Of a stretch of DNA of 6,477 nucleotides, positions 1-6,352 are shown piece after piece. This DNA comes from Candidatus Cloacimonadota bacterium (GTDB taxonomy: Bacteria > Cloacimonadota > Cloacimonadia > Cloacimonadales > Cloacimonadaceae). The position numbers and the translations under genes are program-made. The notes beneath the pieces were generated by a model. That model saw nothing but the letters and a program-made list of their open reading frames with translations. It ran no database searches and had not been told where the DNA came from. Position 1 is the first letter of the stretch; each line of letters begins with the position of its first letter. The stretch lies in the NCBI GenBank assembly GCA_028703735.1, contig JAQVMI010000108.1, positions 1 to 6,477 of the forward strand. The letters run 5' to 3'.

Positions 1-1
1 A

Positions 2-505
2 GGCAGTGCTTCACGTTTGGATGCCATCCGCAAGATTGTGGATATCGAAATCCCTGTTTGTGCCCATTTGGGGTTAACTCCGCAATCTGTTCACCGCTAT
101 GGCGGATACAAGGTTCAGGGCAAAACACCCGAAGAGCACGAAGCAATCTTCATTCAAGCACAGGCAGTAGAACAGGCAGGTGCATTCATGCTTGTTTTGG
201 AAGGCATTCCGGAACAATTGGGCAAGGAGATTAGCGAAGCCCTTAGCATACCTACCATAGGCATAGGAGCAGGACGCTATACGGATGGACAGGTTCTGGT
301 GTATCACGATCTGCTTGGCTACACCTCTATGCAGCCAAAATTCGTGAAGAAATTTGCAGATTTGCATACCACCAGCGTTTCGGCAATTAATGCCTATACG
401 AAAGAAGTTCGGCAAGGCTCTTTTCCAGCCAGCCAACACATTTATTACCCCATAGAAGCCAAAGAAACAGATAATTCCAATAACAAAAAGATAAACGAGG
501 AATGA
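2..505 (+). CDS. panB: 3-methyl-2-oxobutanoate hydroxymethyltransferase, C-terminal part (5' end outside window)
   Basis: PanB makes ketopantoate from 2-oxoisovalerate and 5,10-methylenetetrahydrofolate, the first committed step of pantothenate and CoA synthesis, in the cytoplasm. About 167 residues are visible, against roughly 264 in E. coli PanB. The open frame runs unbroken to the window edge, so the gene is cut by the window; the TTG at 17 lies inside the gene and is not a start. Family hallmarks are visible in order: AHLGLTPQS, the YKVQGKT loop, LVLEGIPE with the presumed catalytic glutamate encoded at 200-202, IGIGAG, then DGQVLVYHDLLG. After the usual end of the family (QHIYYPIE) there is a short charged, Asn/Lys-rich tail of about 15 residues. 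The next gene starts 4 nt after the stop, so the two are probably cotranscribed. Identification is secure. Confidence 0.96.
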   Translation, partial: GSASRLDAIRKIVDIEIPVCAHLGLTPQSVHRYGGYKVQGKTPEEHEAIFIQAQAVEQAGAFMLVLEGIPEQLGKEISEALSIPTIGIGAGRYTDGQVLVYHDLLGYTSMQPKFVKKFADLHTTSVSAINAYTKEVRQGSFPASQHIYYPIEAKETDNSNNKKINEE

Positions 506-509
506 ACCC

Positions 510-1124
510 ATGAGTAAGAATACCACCGAAAGCATGAGCCCGGAAGAAAAATTTACCGCAGTAGCCAATTTGAAAGACCAATTGGAAGATAATTTCATCA
601 GCCTTGGTCAGCTTTTATCAGAAATAAAACGTTCCAAGCTTTTCTTATTTAAGGGCTACGAGAAGTTCAAGGACTTTGTGGAAGCGGAATATCAGCTTTC
701 CGGAAGCCTTGCCGGACGCCTGGTTTCCACTTTCGATCTGTTTATTGAAGAAATGGATATAGACGAAACCGAAGTGAAAGAAATTGGTTTCGACAGGTTG
801 CAGATGATTAAGCCCATGATGCAAAAAGCCGATTGGAAGGTTCGCGATGAATGGGTGCATAAAGCTGAAGAGATGCCCACAAAAGACCTGCGTGAGCACA
901 TAAAAGAGATAAAGAAACAAGACAAAGAAGCCGATACAGACATGAAAGATGTGTATATCGAGCAATATATGGAGAAGATGATTTCATGGTTCAATTGTTC
1001 CCGCAAAGAGCTTAATTTTAAGCTCGCCTTGTATTTTCAGGATGCCGATCTGGACGAGATAAAAAAGATCGTGAAAGAACGACAACGTCTCTTTGAATTA
1101 GAGACCCAAACCGACAAGGAGTAA
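510..1124 (+). CDS. uncharacterised 204-residue protein with helix-turn-helix-like central region, upstream of porX
   Basis: I do not recognise a named family. The protein is charged and predicted soluble, with no signal peptide or membrane segment. It looks almost entirely helical. Residues 12-45 form an amphipathic stretch (FTAVANLKDQL, ISLGQLLSEIKR). Residues 46-80 carry the pattern GYEKFKDFVEAEYQLSGSLAGRL, which resembles HTH-like segments of phage and plasmid proteins in which a GY-x-SF-x-EYV helix precedes a recognition-type helix. Residues 92-135 (FDRLQMIKPMM, MPTKDLREHIKEI) repeat the style of such proteins. A linker near 136-147 leads to a C-terminal helical region (148-196). The ATG at 510 is preceded by GAGG at 497-500 with 9 nt spacing. 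It sits 4 nt after panB and 9 nt before porX, so it is probably co-expressed with PorX. DNA binding is inferred from the pattern only. Confidence 0.85.
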   Translation: MSKNTTESMSPEEKFTAVANLKDQLEDNFISLGQLLSEIKRSKLFLFKGYEKFKDFVEAEYQLSGSLAGRLVSTFDLFIEEMDIDETEVKEIGFDRLQMIKPMMQKADWKVRDEWVHKAEEMPTKDLREHIKEIKKQDKEADTDMKDVYIEQYMEKMISWFNCSRKELNFKLALYFQDADLDEIKKIVKERQRLFELETQTDKE

Positions 1125-1133
1125 AAAAAACGC

Positions 1134-2696
1134 ATGAAACAAATGAAAATATTATGGGTGGACGATGAGATCGATCTGCTAAAGCCCTTTGTGCTCTTTC
1201 TGGAAGAGCGGAATTACATTGTGGATACCTGCAATAACGGCGGAGATGCCGTGGAAAAAGTGTTAGAAAACAAATATGATCTGGTAATCTTGGACGAAAT
1301 GATGCCCGGATTGGATGGCTTGGCAACCCTGCAAGAAATTAAACGAATAAACACAGCTATTCCAATTGTGATGGTAACCAAAAGTGAGGAAGAAGGCTTG
1401 ATGGACAAGGCAATCGCTTCTCAGATTTCTGATTACCTAATCAAACCCATCAATCCCAGCCAGATAATTATGGCTATCAAGAAAATCTTCCAGGCAGATG
1501 AAATTCGAGCTAACCAAATTGGGCAACAATACACCCGCTACATGGCTCAGTTAAATCAAAAGCTGTTCAGCAATCCGGATTGGAAAGAATGGAGCAGCAT
1601 CTACCGCGAAATGGCTTATTGGGAACTGCAAATTGACGAAGTGAACGATGAAGGCTTGCGCCAAACTCACTTTTTGGAAAAACGCAATTGCAACACAGAA
1701 TTCACAAATTATGTGGAACGCAACTACCGTAAATGGCTGCAAAGCGATGATAGACCAAACCTAAGCTTCGATGTTGTTTCGCAATATATTGCTCCTCATT
1801 TCGAAGAAAACGTGCCGGTTTACTTCATCATTATAGACTGCATGCGTCTGGATCAGTATCTCTCTATTCAGCCCTATATTCAGGAACTCTTTGAAGAAGA
1901 ACTGGATCTGTATTATTCCATATTGCCTACAGCTACACCTTTCAGCCGAAATTCCATCTTCAGTGGCTTGCTTCCCATAGATATTGCCAAAAGATTCCCG
2001 GAATATTGGGTTACCTCTTCCGAAATGGATAACAGCCGTAACCGTAATGAACATCAGCTTCTGGATGAACATATCACAGAGCTTGGGTATCAATTGGAGC
2101 CAACCAGCAAATATGTGAAAATATTCAATATGGAAGAGGGTAATTTTGTTCTGCGCAAGGTGGAAACCTGGAACAAGGAAAACCTGGTGGTTTTGGTGTA
2201 TAACTTCCTGGATCTGCTGGCACATCATCGTAGCCGCGATCAAATATTACAGGAAACAATTCCTCACGAAGAAGGTTTACGCGCCTTCACCAAACACTGG
2301 TTCCTGCATTCTTCGCTATACGAAGCCCTGAAACAGATAAGTAAACAGGATGCCATTGTGGTAATTTCCACCGACCATGGCTCTATCAAAGTAAACCGTG
2401 CCACACAGGTTATTGGTGATAGAGACACCTCTGTAACCGTTCGCTATAAGGAAGGAAAGAATCTGTCTGTTAACGATAGGCATGCTTTATTCGTGAAAAA
2501 ACCTTCCGAATTCGGCTTACCAACCAAGAGCATTGTGGATAATTTCATCTTTGCCAAAGATGATTATTACTTCGTGTATCCCAATTCTTACCACCAATAT
2601 CAACGCCAATATAACGGAACTTTCCAGCATGGTGGCGTGTCCATGGAAGAAATGATTCTGCCAATCGCCACCTGCAGAAGTAAAAAACAGAAATAA
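1134..2696 (+). CDS. porX: PorX-type response regulator: receiver domain plus PglZ (alkaline-phosphatase superfamily) domain
   Basis: In Bacteroidota, PorX with sensor PorY controls type IX secretion genes; its PglZ output domain is a zinc-dependent phosphodiesterase acting on oligonucleotides. The 520-residue length fits the family. Receiver domain, residues 4-120: acidic pair D10-D11 in ILWVDDEIDLLKP, phosphoacceptor D54 in VILDEMMPGLDG, T82 and K104 (YLIKP). A helical linker spans about 121-225. The PglZ part, about 226-515, shows D235 (FIIIDCMRLD), TATPFSRNSIFSG around T266-T268, D360 and H364 (NFLDLLAHH), D414-H415 (STDHGS) and H499 (QHGGVS). The metal-site pattern therefore looks complete. 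There is no DNA-binding domain. AAGGAG at 1116-1121 lies 12 nt before the chosen ATG; another ATG at 1143 would be too far from it. The gene follows the unknown 204-residue gene by 9 nt. PorX assignment rests on domain order plus signature motifs, so a PorX paralogue remains possible. Confidence 0.93.
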   Translation: MKQMKILWVDDEIDLLKPFVLFLEERNYIVDTCNNGGDAVEKVLENKYDLVILDEMMPGLDGLATLQEIKRINTAIPIVMVTKSEEEGLMDKAIASQISDYLIKPINPSQIIMAIKKIFQADEIRANQIGQQYTRYMAQLNQKLFSNPDWKEWSSIYREMAYWELQIDEVNDEGLRQTHFLEKRNCNTEFTNYVERNYRKWLQSDDRPNLSFDVVSQYIAPHFEENVPVYFIIIDCMRLDQYLSIQPYIQELFEEELDLYYSILPTATPFSRNSIFSGLLPIDIAKRFPEYWVTSSEMDNSRNRNEHQLLDEHITELGYQLEPTSKYVKIFNMEEGNFVLRKVETWNKENLVVLVYNFLDLLAHHRSRDQILQETIPHEEGLRAFTKHWFLHSSLYEALKQISKQDAIVVISTDHGSIKVNRATQVIGDRDTSVTVRYKEGKNLSVNDRHALFVKKPSEFGLPTKSIVDNFIFAKDDYYFVYPNSYHQYQRQYNGTFQHGGVSMEEMILPIATCRSKKQK

Positions 2697-2786
2697 GCAA
2701 AAACTGAAATAAAAGCAAATATTTACTTGCTAAGAGGTGAAACTTGCTTTAGTATATCATTAGGACTGAACTTAATAACGCTAATC

Positions 2787-2843
2787 GTCCCAAGAGAAGC
2801 TCGATGCCCTGATCAGGACATTGAACAGCTTTTGGGACTTTTT
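2787..2843 (+). terminator. long hairpin plus T-run, probable terminator after porX
   Basis: GTCCCAA (2787-2793) pairs with TTGGGAC (2832-2838), and AAGCT (2797-2801) pairs with AGCTT (2827-2831), leaving a 3-nt bulge (gag) on the left arm. A second perfect palindrome, CCTGATCAGG (2808-2817), sits inside the loop. Five T residues follow directly (2839-2843), as in a Rho-independent terminator on the plus strand. It lies about 90 nt after the porX stop and about 70 nt before the tsaE start. The loop is larger than usual for an intrinsic terminator, so a processed RNA structure or a repeat element is an alternative. Confidence 0.55.
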
Positions 2844-2850
2844 CTATAAG
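2821..2850 (+). promoter_or_regulatory. possible sigma-70-type promoter for tsaE
   Basis: TTGAAC (2821-2826) and TATAAG (2845-2850) are separated by 18 nt and match four and five positions of the -35 and -10 consensus. The -10 box ends about 61 nt before the tsaE GTG. The site overlaps the right arm and T-run of the hairpin, which would place a promoter at the exit of the preceding terminator. This is a pattern match only. Confidence 0.35.
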
Positions 2851-2902
2851 GCAGAAAACAATAGCCGTTTGAGCACCCATTATCAAAGTAAAACCTGCAA
2901 AA

Positions 2903-2906
2903 GAGG
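2903..2906 (+). promoter_or_regulatory. ribosome binding site fixing the GTG start of tsaE
   Basis: GAGG at 2903-2906 lies 5 nt before GTG at 2912. An in-frame TGA at 2870-2872 with no ATG in between means this GTG is the only plausible start, and the resulting N-terminus (MKSIELTCEQDT) fits the family length. Confidence 0.65.
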
Positions 2907-2911
2907 ATATA

Positions 2912-3346
2912 GTGAAAAGCATAGAATTAACCTGCGAGCAAGATACAATTGATCTTGCAGCATACATCACACCCCTGCTAAAAACCGGAGATATTGTTTT
3001 CTTAAGCGGAGATTTGGGCAGCGGAAAAACCTTCTTCTCTAAACAAGTGGGCAAATTTCTTGGTGTGGAAGATGATATCGATAGCCCCACCTTTGTTTTA
3101 CTAAAAGAATACCACACCGGCAAGTATCCGCTTTTTCATTTGGATCTATATCGGCTGAAAAGCGAAGCAGAGCTGCTGGATTTGGGCATCTTTGACATGG
3201 TGGAAAGTGGCATCACCCTAATAGAATGGCCTAAGATTGCCGAAACTCTGCTGCCCTATCAAACCCTAAAACTTGTGTTTCACTTTGATGGACAGCAACG
3301 TAGCGTGGATATTTACCCCAATTCCGCTTTGCAAGAATACTTCTAA
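2912..3346 (+). CDS. tsaE: tRNA threonylcarbamoyladenosine biosynthesis ATPase TsaE
   Basis: TsaE is the small P-loop ATPase that acts with TsaB and TsaD in making the t6A modification at position 37 of ANN-decoding tRNAs, in the cytoplasm. At 144 residues the protein is a typical length. Visible motifs are the Walker A loop GDLGSGKT (33-40, with K39 and T40), SPTFVLLKEY (58-67) and HLDLYRL (76-82), a family signature. Further on come LGIFDMVESG and IEWPKIAETL (E105, W106), where the family usually has EWP-E. It starts at GTG with a good ribosome binding site. It stands apart from porX (215 nt) and from add (140 nt to the chosen add start), so it may be transcribed on its own. No tsaB or tsaD is present here, as is common because these genes are often dispersed. 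Confidence 0.95.
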   Translation: MKSIELTCEQDTIDLAAYITPLLKTGDIVFLSGDLGSGKTFFSKQVGKFLGVEDDIDSPTFVLLKEYHTGKYPLFHLDLYRLKSEAELLDLGIFDMVESGITLIEWPKIAETLLPYQTLKLVFHFDGQQRSVDIYPNSALQEYF

Positions 3347-3431
3347 GCTCCTGTCTGGCTTTGTTTAGCTGCCTAAAATTTTCCATTCACCTCCCCAAAA
3401 CACCAAAATGGGGTATCAACAAAAAAACCAT

Positions 3432-3467
3432 TTGACATAAACTCCCTGTCGTGTAGTTGGTTATGAA
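3432..3467 (+). promoter_or_regulatory. possible promoter element before add
   Basis: A perfect TTGACA (3432-3437) lies 49 nt before the add start in the tsaE-add gap. No convincing -10 box is found at the normal 16-18 nt distance (AGTTGG at 17 nt). TATGAA (3462-3467) is 24 nt away, which is too far for a standard promoter. The hexamer may therefore be chance, or promoter use in this organism may differ. Confidence 0.25.
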
Positions 3468-3476
3468 ATTATGTGG

Positions 3477-3481
3477 AAGGA
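3477..3481 (+). promoter_or_regulatory. ribosome binding site deciding the start of add
   Basis: AAGGA at 3477-3481 is 5 nt before ATG 3487 and 8 nt before the adjacent ATG 3490. It rules against the upstream in-frame TTG 3457 and ATG 3463, which have no such site and would add residues unlike the family (MKLCGRIR). Either of the two neighbouring ATGs may be used. Confidence 0.65.
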
Positions 3482-3486
3482 TTAGA

Positions 3487-4569
3487 ATGATGAAGATTAA
3501 AATGACCAAAGCCTTTATCCAGAAGCTGCCAAAAACCGATCTGCACGTGCATCTGGATGGTAGTGTACGCATAGAAACTATTATCGATTTGGCAAAGATA
3601 AACAACATCAAGTTACCTACAATTGATCCTGTAGAATTGCGAAATCTGATAGTTTGCACCGATAAAACTGAGAGTTTGGAAGACTACCTGCGTGGTTTCC
3701 ATATTGTGAACCTTGTTTTGCAGGATAAAGAGGGATTAAGAAGGGCTGCGTACGAGCTTGCAGAGGATGCCGCAAAGGAAAACGTGCGCTATATGGAAGT
3801 GCGGTATTCCCCAATTTTACACACAGACAAAGGCTTGAAGCTTACCGAGATATCTCAGGCTGTTATAGATGGTTTAAAACATGGTGAACGAGATTTCGGC
3901 ATTAAAACCGGAGTTATTATCTGCGGAATTCGCAACATGGATCCCACTACCTCCCTTAAACTTGCAGAGCTGGCTATTGCCTTTAAGAACAAAGGCGTAA
4001 TAGGTTTCGATCTTGCAGGCGGAGAATATAATCATCCTGCCAAAGATCATAAAGAAGCCTTCGATCTTGCCCTTAAAAACAACCTTAATATCACCATTCA
4101 TGCAGGGGAAGCTTATGGACCCGAAAGCATCCATCAAGCCCTGCATTATTGCGGAACTCATCGCATTGGTCACGGCACCAGGCTGGTGGAGGATGGGGAT
4201 TTGTTAAATTATGTAAACGATCACCGTATTCCTTTGGAAATCTGCATCAAAAGCAATTTCCACACCAAGGCTGTGGCAGATATCCGAAGCCATCCCATAG
4301 ATTTCTATATTGATTACGGCTTACGCGTAACCATAAATACAGACAACCGCACCATAAGCGATACCACCGTTACCGATGAATACCTTTTAGCCATAAACGA
4401 ACTGGGCTTGGATTATCCAACCGTGAAATACGTTATCCTTAATGGCTTTAAAAGTGCCTTCATCCCTTATAAAGAGCGCGTTAGGCTTATCAATCAAACC
4501 CTAAAGGAATTCGACGAGATTGAAGAAGCTGAGCTAAAAACTAAGATCAAAGTAAAAGAAAACCTGTAA
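3487..4569 (+). CDS. add: adenosine deaminase
   Basis: This enzyme hydrolyses adenosine or deoxyadenosine to inosine or deoxyinosine plus ammonia in purine salvage; it is a cytoplasmic TIM-barrel metallohydrolase. With the ATG at 3487 it has 360 residues, normal for the family. Zinc and catalytic residues are all visible: H20 and H22 (KTDLHVHLDGS), H205 and E208 (TIHAGEAYGPESI), H229 (HRIGHGTRL) and D286 (INTDNRTIS). The C-x-x-SN-x-x-T motif appears as CIKSNFHT (253-260). The TDNR variant, rather than TDDP as in E. coli and mammals, is the form I associate with actinobacterial-type bacterial adenosine deaminases. Related deaminases, such as those acting on aminofutalosine or adenine, share the fold, so the substrate is likely but not proven. 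The stop is followed 7 nt later by gmhA, suggesting cotranscription. Confidence 0.92.
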   Translation: MMKIKMTKAFIQKLPKTDLHVHLDGSVRIETIIDLAKINNIKLPTIDPVELRNLIVCTDKTESLEDYLRGFHIVNLVLQDKEGLRRAAYELAEDAAKENVRYMEVRYSPILHTDKGLKLTEISQAVIDGLKHGERDFGIKTGVIICGIRNMDPTTSLKLAELAIAFKNKGVIGFDLAGGEYNHPAKDHKEAFDLALKNNLNITIHAGEAYGPESIHQALHYCGTHRIGHGTRLVEDGDLLNYVNDHRIPLEICIKSNFHTKAVADIRSHPIDFYIDYGLRVTINTDNRTISDTTVTDEYLLAINELGLDYPTVKYVILNGFKSAFIPYKERVRLINQTLKEFDEIEEAELKTKIKVKENL

Positions 4570-4576
4570 GGGCGCA

Positions 4577-5188
4577 ATGTTTAACCCCATTATTACTGCC
4601 AGCCTGCAAGAAGCGCAGAACCTGCTTACGGAGCTTATTTCCGATGAAATGTTTGTGCACGATATCAAGCGGATTGCCTCTCAAATTGCCTCTGTTTTCC
4701 AGCACAAAGGAAAGCTGATTATTTTTGGCAATGGAGGCAGCATGTGTGATGCCATGCACTTTGCCGAAGAATTAACCGGACGCTATCACCTTGATAGAGA
4801 AGCACTTCCTGCCATTGCTATCAGTGATGCCAGCCACTTATCCTGTGTGGCAAATGATTTTGGTTACGACAGTGTGTTTTCACGCGCAGTGGAAGCTTAC
4901 GCAGTATCGGGAGACATGGTGATAGGCATTTCCACAAGTGGTAATTCTGCCAATGTAATAAATGCCTTGAAGTATGCTCAAAAAAGGGAATGCTTCACCT
5001 TTGCCCTGCTGGGAAAGGATGGCGGAGCCCTTAAAGACGGCTGCGATTTCCAGATTATAGTCCCTTCTGCAAACACCGCCAGAATTCAGGAAATACACTC
5101 CATGATAATCCATATTCTGATAGAACTTATAGAAGCAGAGCTTTTTACAAAAGCTGGCTTGCAGGATACAAACCCGATAATTTGCTGA
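4577..5188 (+). CDS. gmhA: D-sedoheptulose 7-phosphate isomerase
   Basis: GmhA converts sedoheptulose 7-phosphate to D-glycero-D-manno-heptose 7-phosphate, the first step toward ADP-heptose for the LPS inner core or S-layer glycans. The single SIS domain and 203 residues fit. Signature segments: FGNGGSMCDAMHFAEELTGRY with GNGGS at 51-55 and metal ligands H61 and E65, AIAISDASHLSCVANDFGYD with D94, GISTSGNSANVI (117-128) and RIQEIHSMIIHILIELIE with Q171 and H179. Compared from memory with E. coli GmhA, the aspartate just before RIQEIH is replaced by A168, a change also common in homologues. The ribosome binding site AAGGG (4568-4572) overlaps the add stop codon, with a short 4-nt spacing to ATG, so translation may be coupled to add. 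No other heptose gene is in view. DiaA-like SIS proteins are the main alternative but less similar. Confidence 0.94.
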   Translation: MFNPIITASLQEAQNLLTELISDEMFVHDIKRIASQIASVFQHKGKLIIFGNGGSMCDAMHFAEELTGRYHLDREALPAIAISDASHLSCVANDFGYDSVFSRAVEAYAVSGDMVIGISTSGNSANVINALKYAQKRECFTFALLGKDGGALKDGCDFQIIVPSANTARIQEIHSMIIHILIELIEAELFTKAGLQDTNPIIC

Positions 5189-5255
5189 TTTTGGTAGGTG
5201 GCTTTTCCCACAACCGTTTATCAGCTATAAAAGTATTAAAAGAAAGGAATACATA

Positions 5256-6299
5256 ATGCTAAGCACAATGAAAAGATACAGCCTGTTTATGCTGCTGCTT
5301 ATCGTGGCAATCAGCCTAAATGCAGATTACTATGACACAGTGATATCCCTAACAGGACAATCGCTATACAATGGGTTACGCACCCTTATTTCCAATAACA
5401 CCAATTCCAGCTACGATTCATCCAAGGACGTGCTTTTCCAAACCCTGGATAATACCGGCGGAAATGTTACCTGTGTTTATACCGGGCAAGTTTACAATGT
5501 TGGCTACAATTACAATGGAAGTAGTAACCCCAATACAGAACATACCTACGCTCAAAGCTGGTTCACCTCCAGCGAGGAATCCAAAAAGAAATCTGATTTA
5601 CACCACCTGTTTATTACAAATTCTGTGGTAAATAGTTCACGTGGTAACTATCCTTTAACCGCAGTGGCAAATCACGGTTCGGCAACAGTTTACTATAGCA
5701 GCACACCCAGACAAAGCTATCGCGGTTACAGCTCTACAAGTCACATGGTTTTCGAGCCGGCAGATCAGTTTAAGGGCAATATTGCCCGGGCTTTGCTTTA
5801 TTTTAACACACGCTACAGTGGTCAAAGTTTGGTTCAACAGAATGAAAACATGCTACCGGTTTTATTACAATGGCATATCGCAGATCCTCCTGATGCCGCA
5901 GAAGTTACGCGTAATAATGGTGTTTATAACAACCAGCATAACCGCAATCCCTATGTGGATCATCCGGAATTTGTGGCAAGAATCTGGGGCGGAACATCTG
6001 CGGAAGATGAGCTAATAATGAACATTCCAGAGCTTTATATCAGCTCCACCTATCCCAACCCCTTCAACAATTCTCTTTCAATTTCGGTGGCGAGCAAAAA
6101 TGCCTCTCCCGTTTCCACTACCATTTATAACCTGAAAGGGCAGATGGTTTTTACCCAAAATAGTGCCATGAACGCCGGTGAAACCAAGTTTTTCTGGGAT
6201 GGAAAAGATGAAAAAGGCATGGATGCAAGCCCAGGCGTGTATGTAATAAAAGTGAAATCCCCCCAAAGCTCTATCAGTACCAAAGTCCTAAAACTATAA
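5256..6299 (+). CDS. secreted endonuclease I family nuclease with C-terminal T9SS-type sorting domain
   Basis: This is a probable extracellular or surface nonspecific nuclease of the EndA/NucM/Vvn (endonuclease I) family, which uses a beta-beta-alpha-Me site with one divalent metal. Residues 1-23 form a signal peptide: K6-R7, hydrophobic FMLLLIVAIS, and likely cleavage after LNA. The nuclease domain spans about 25-246. It contains TEHTYAQSWF with general base H96 and acidic E95, DLHHLFITNSVVNSSRGNYP (114-133) with metal-site N126, FEPADQFKGNIARALLYFNTRY (166-187) and HNRNPYVDHPEFVARIW (228-244). Residues 259-347 are an Ig/FlgD-like tail with T9SS type A landmarks: YPNPFNN, YNLKGQMVF, FFWDGKDEKGMDASPGVYVIKV and terminal KVLKL. 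AAAGGA at 5243-5248, 7 nt before ATG 5256, supports the start over M5. TATAAA at 5226-5231 is a weak -10 candidate without a clear -35. Export by T9SS is inferred from the tail. Confidence 0.93.
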   Translation: MLSTMKRYSLFMLLLIVAISLNADYYDTVISLTGQSLYNGLRTLISNNTNSSYDSSKDVLFQTLDNTGGNVTCVYTGQVYNVGYNYNGSSNPNTEHTYAQSWFTSSEESKKKSDLHHLFITNSVVNSSRGNYPLTAVANHGSATVYYSSTPRQSYRGYSSTSHMVFEPADQFKGNIARALLYFNTRYSGQSLVQQNENMLPVLLQWHIADPPDAAEVTRNNGVYNNQHNRNPYVDHPEFVARIWGGTSAEDELIMNIPELYISSTYPNPFNNSLSISVASKNASPVSTTIYNLKGQMVFTQNSAMNAGETKFFWDGKDEKGMDASPGVYVIKVKSPQSSISTKVLKL

Positions 6300-6352
6300 T
6301 GCACAAAGCATAAACCCGGTTGGGTATTTACTGAAAAGCCCTGGTTACAGCA

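Noticed and set aside
2725..2748. ACTTGCT direct repeat with 17-nt period and nearby AGCAA/TTGCT inverted repeat
   Set aside because: Short, AT-rich motifs of this size are expected by chance, and no operator or promoter fits around them.
2737..2763. GTG-started 8-codon reading frame (MKLALVYH) before the hairpin, as a leader peptide
   Set aside because: It is very short with a poorly spaced ribosome binding site and no run of regulatory codons; nothing beyond chance supports it.
2749..3123. Minus-strand open frame over the gap and start of tsaE
   Set aside because: It is antisense to the clearly identified tsaE, lacks a recognisable domain, and its part in the gap reads through the palindromic hairpin.
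3393..3413. CCCCA/TGGGG hairpin in the tsaE-add gap
   Set aside because: It has only 5 bp with an 11-nt A-rich loop, followed by A residues and not T. An overlapping CCATT/AATGG pairing competes, so it is not a convincing terminator.
3457..3486. Upstream TTG (3457) or ATG (3463) as start of add
   Set aside because: These starts have no ribosome binding site and add family-unlike residues. AAGGA at 3477-3481 supports ATG 3487 or 3490.
5193..5215. GGT..GTGG/CCAC.ACC hairpin between gmhA and the nuclease gene
   Set aside because: The stem is interrupted and no T-run follows; it cannot be told from chance.
6311..6328. ACCC-ggtt-GGGT stem as terminator after the nuclease gene
   Set aside because: Four base pairs plus a bulge and no T-run are too weak to support a call.
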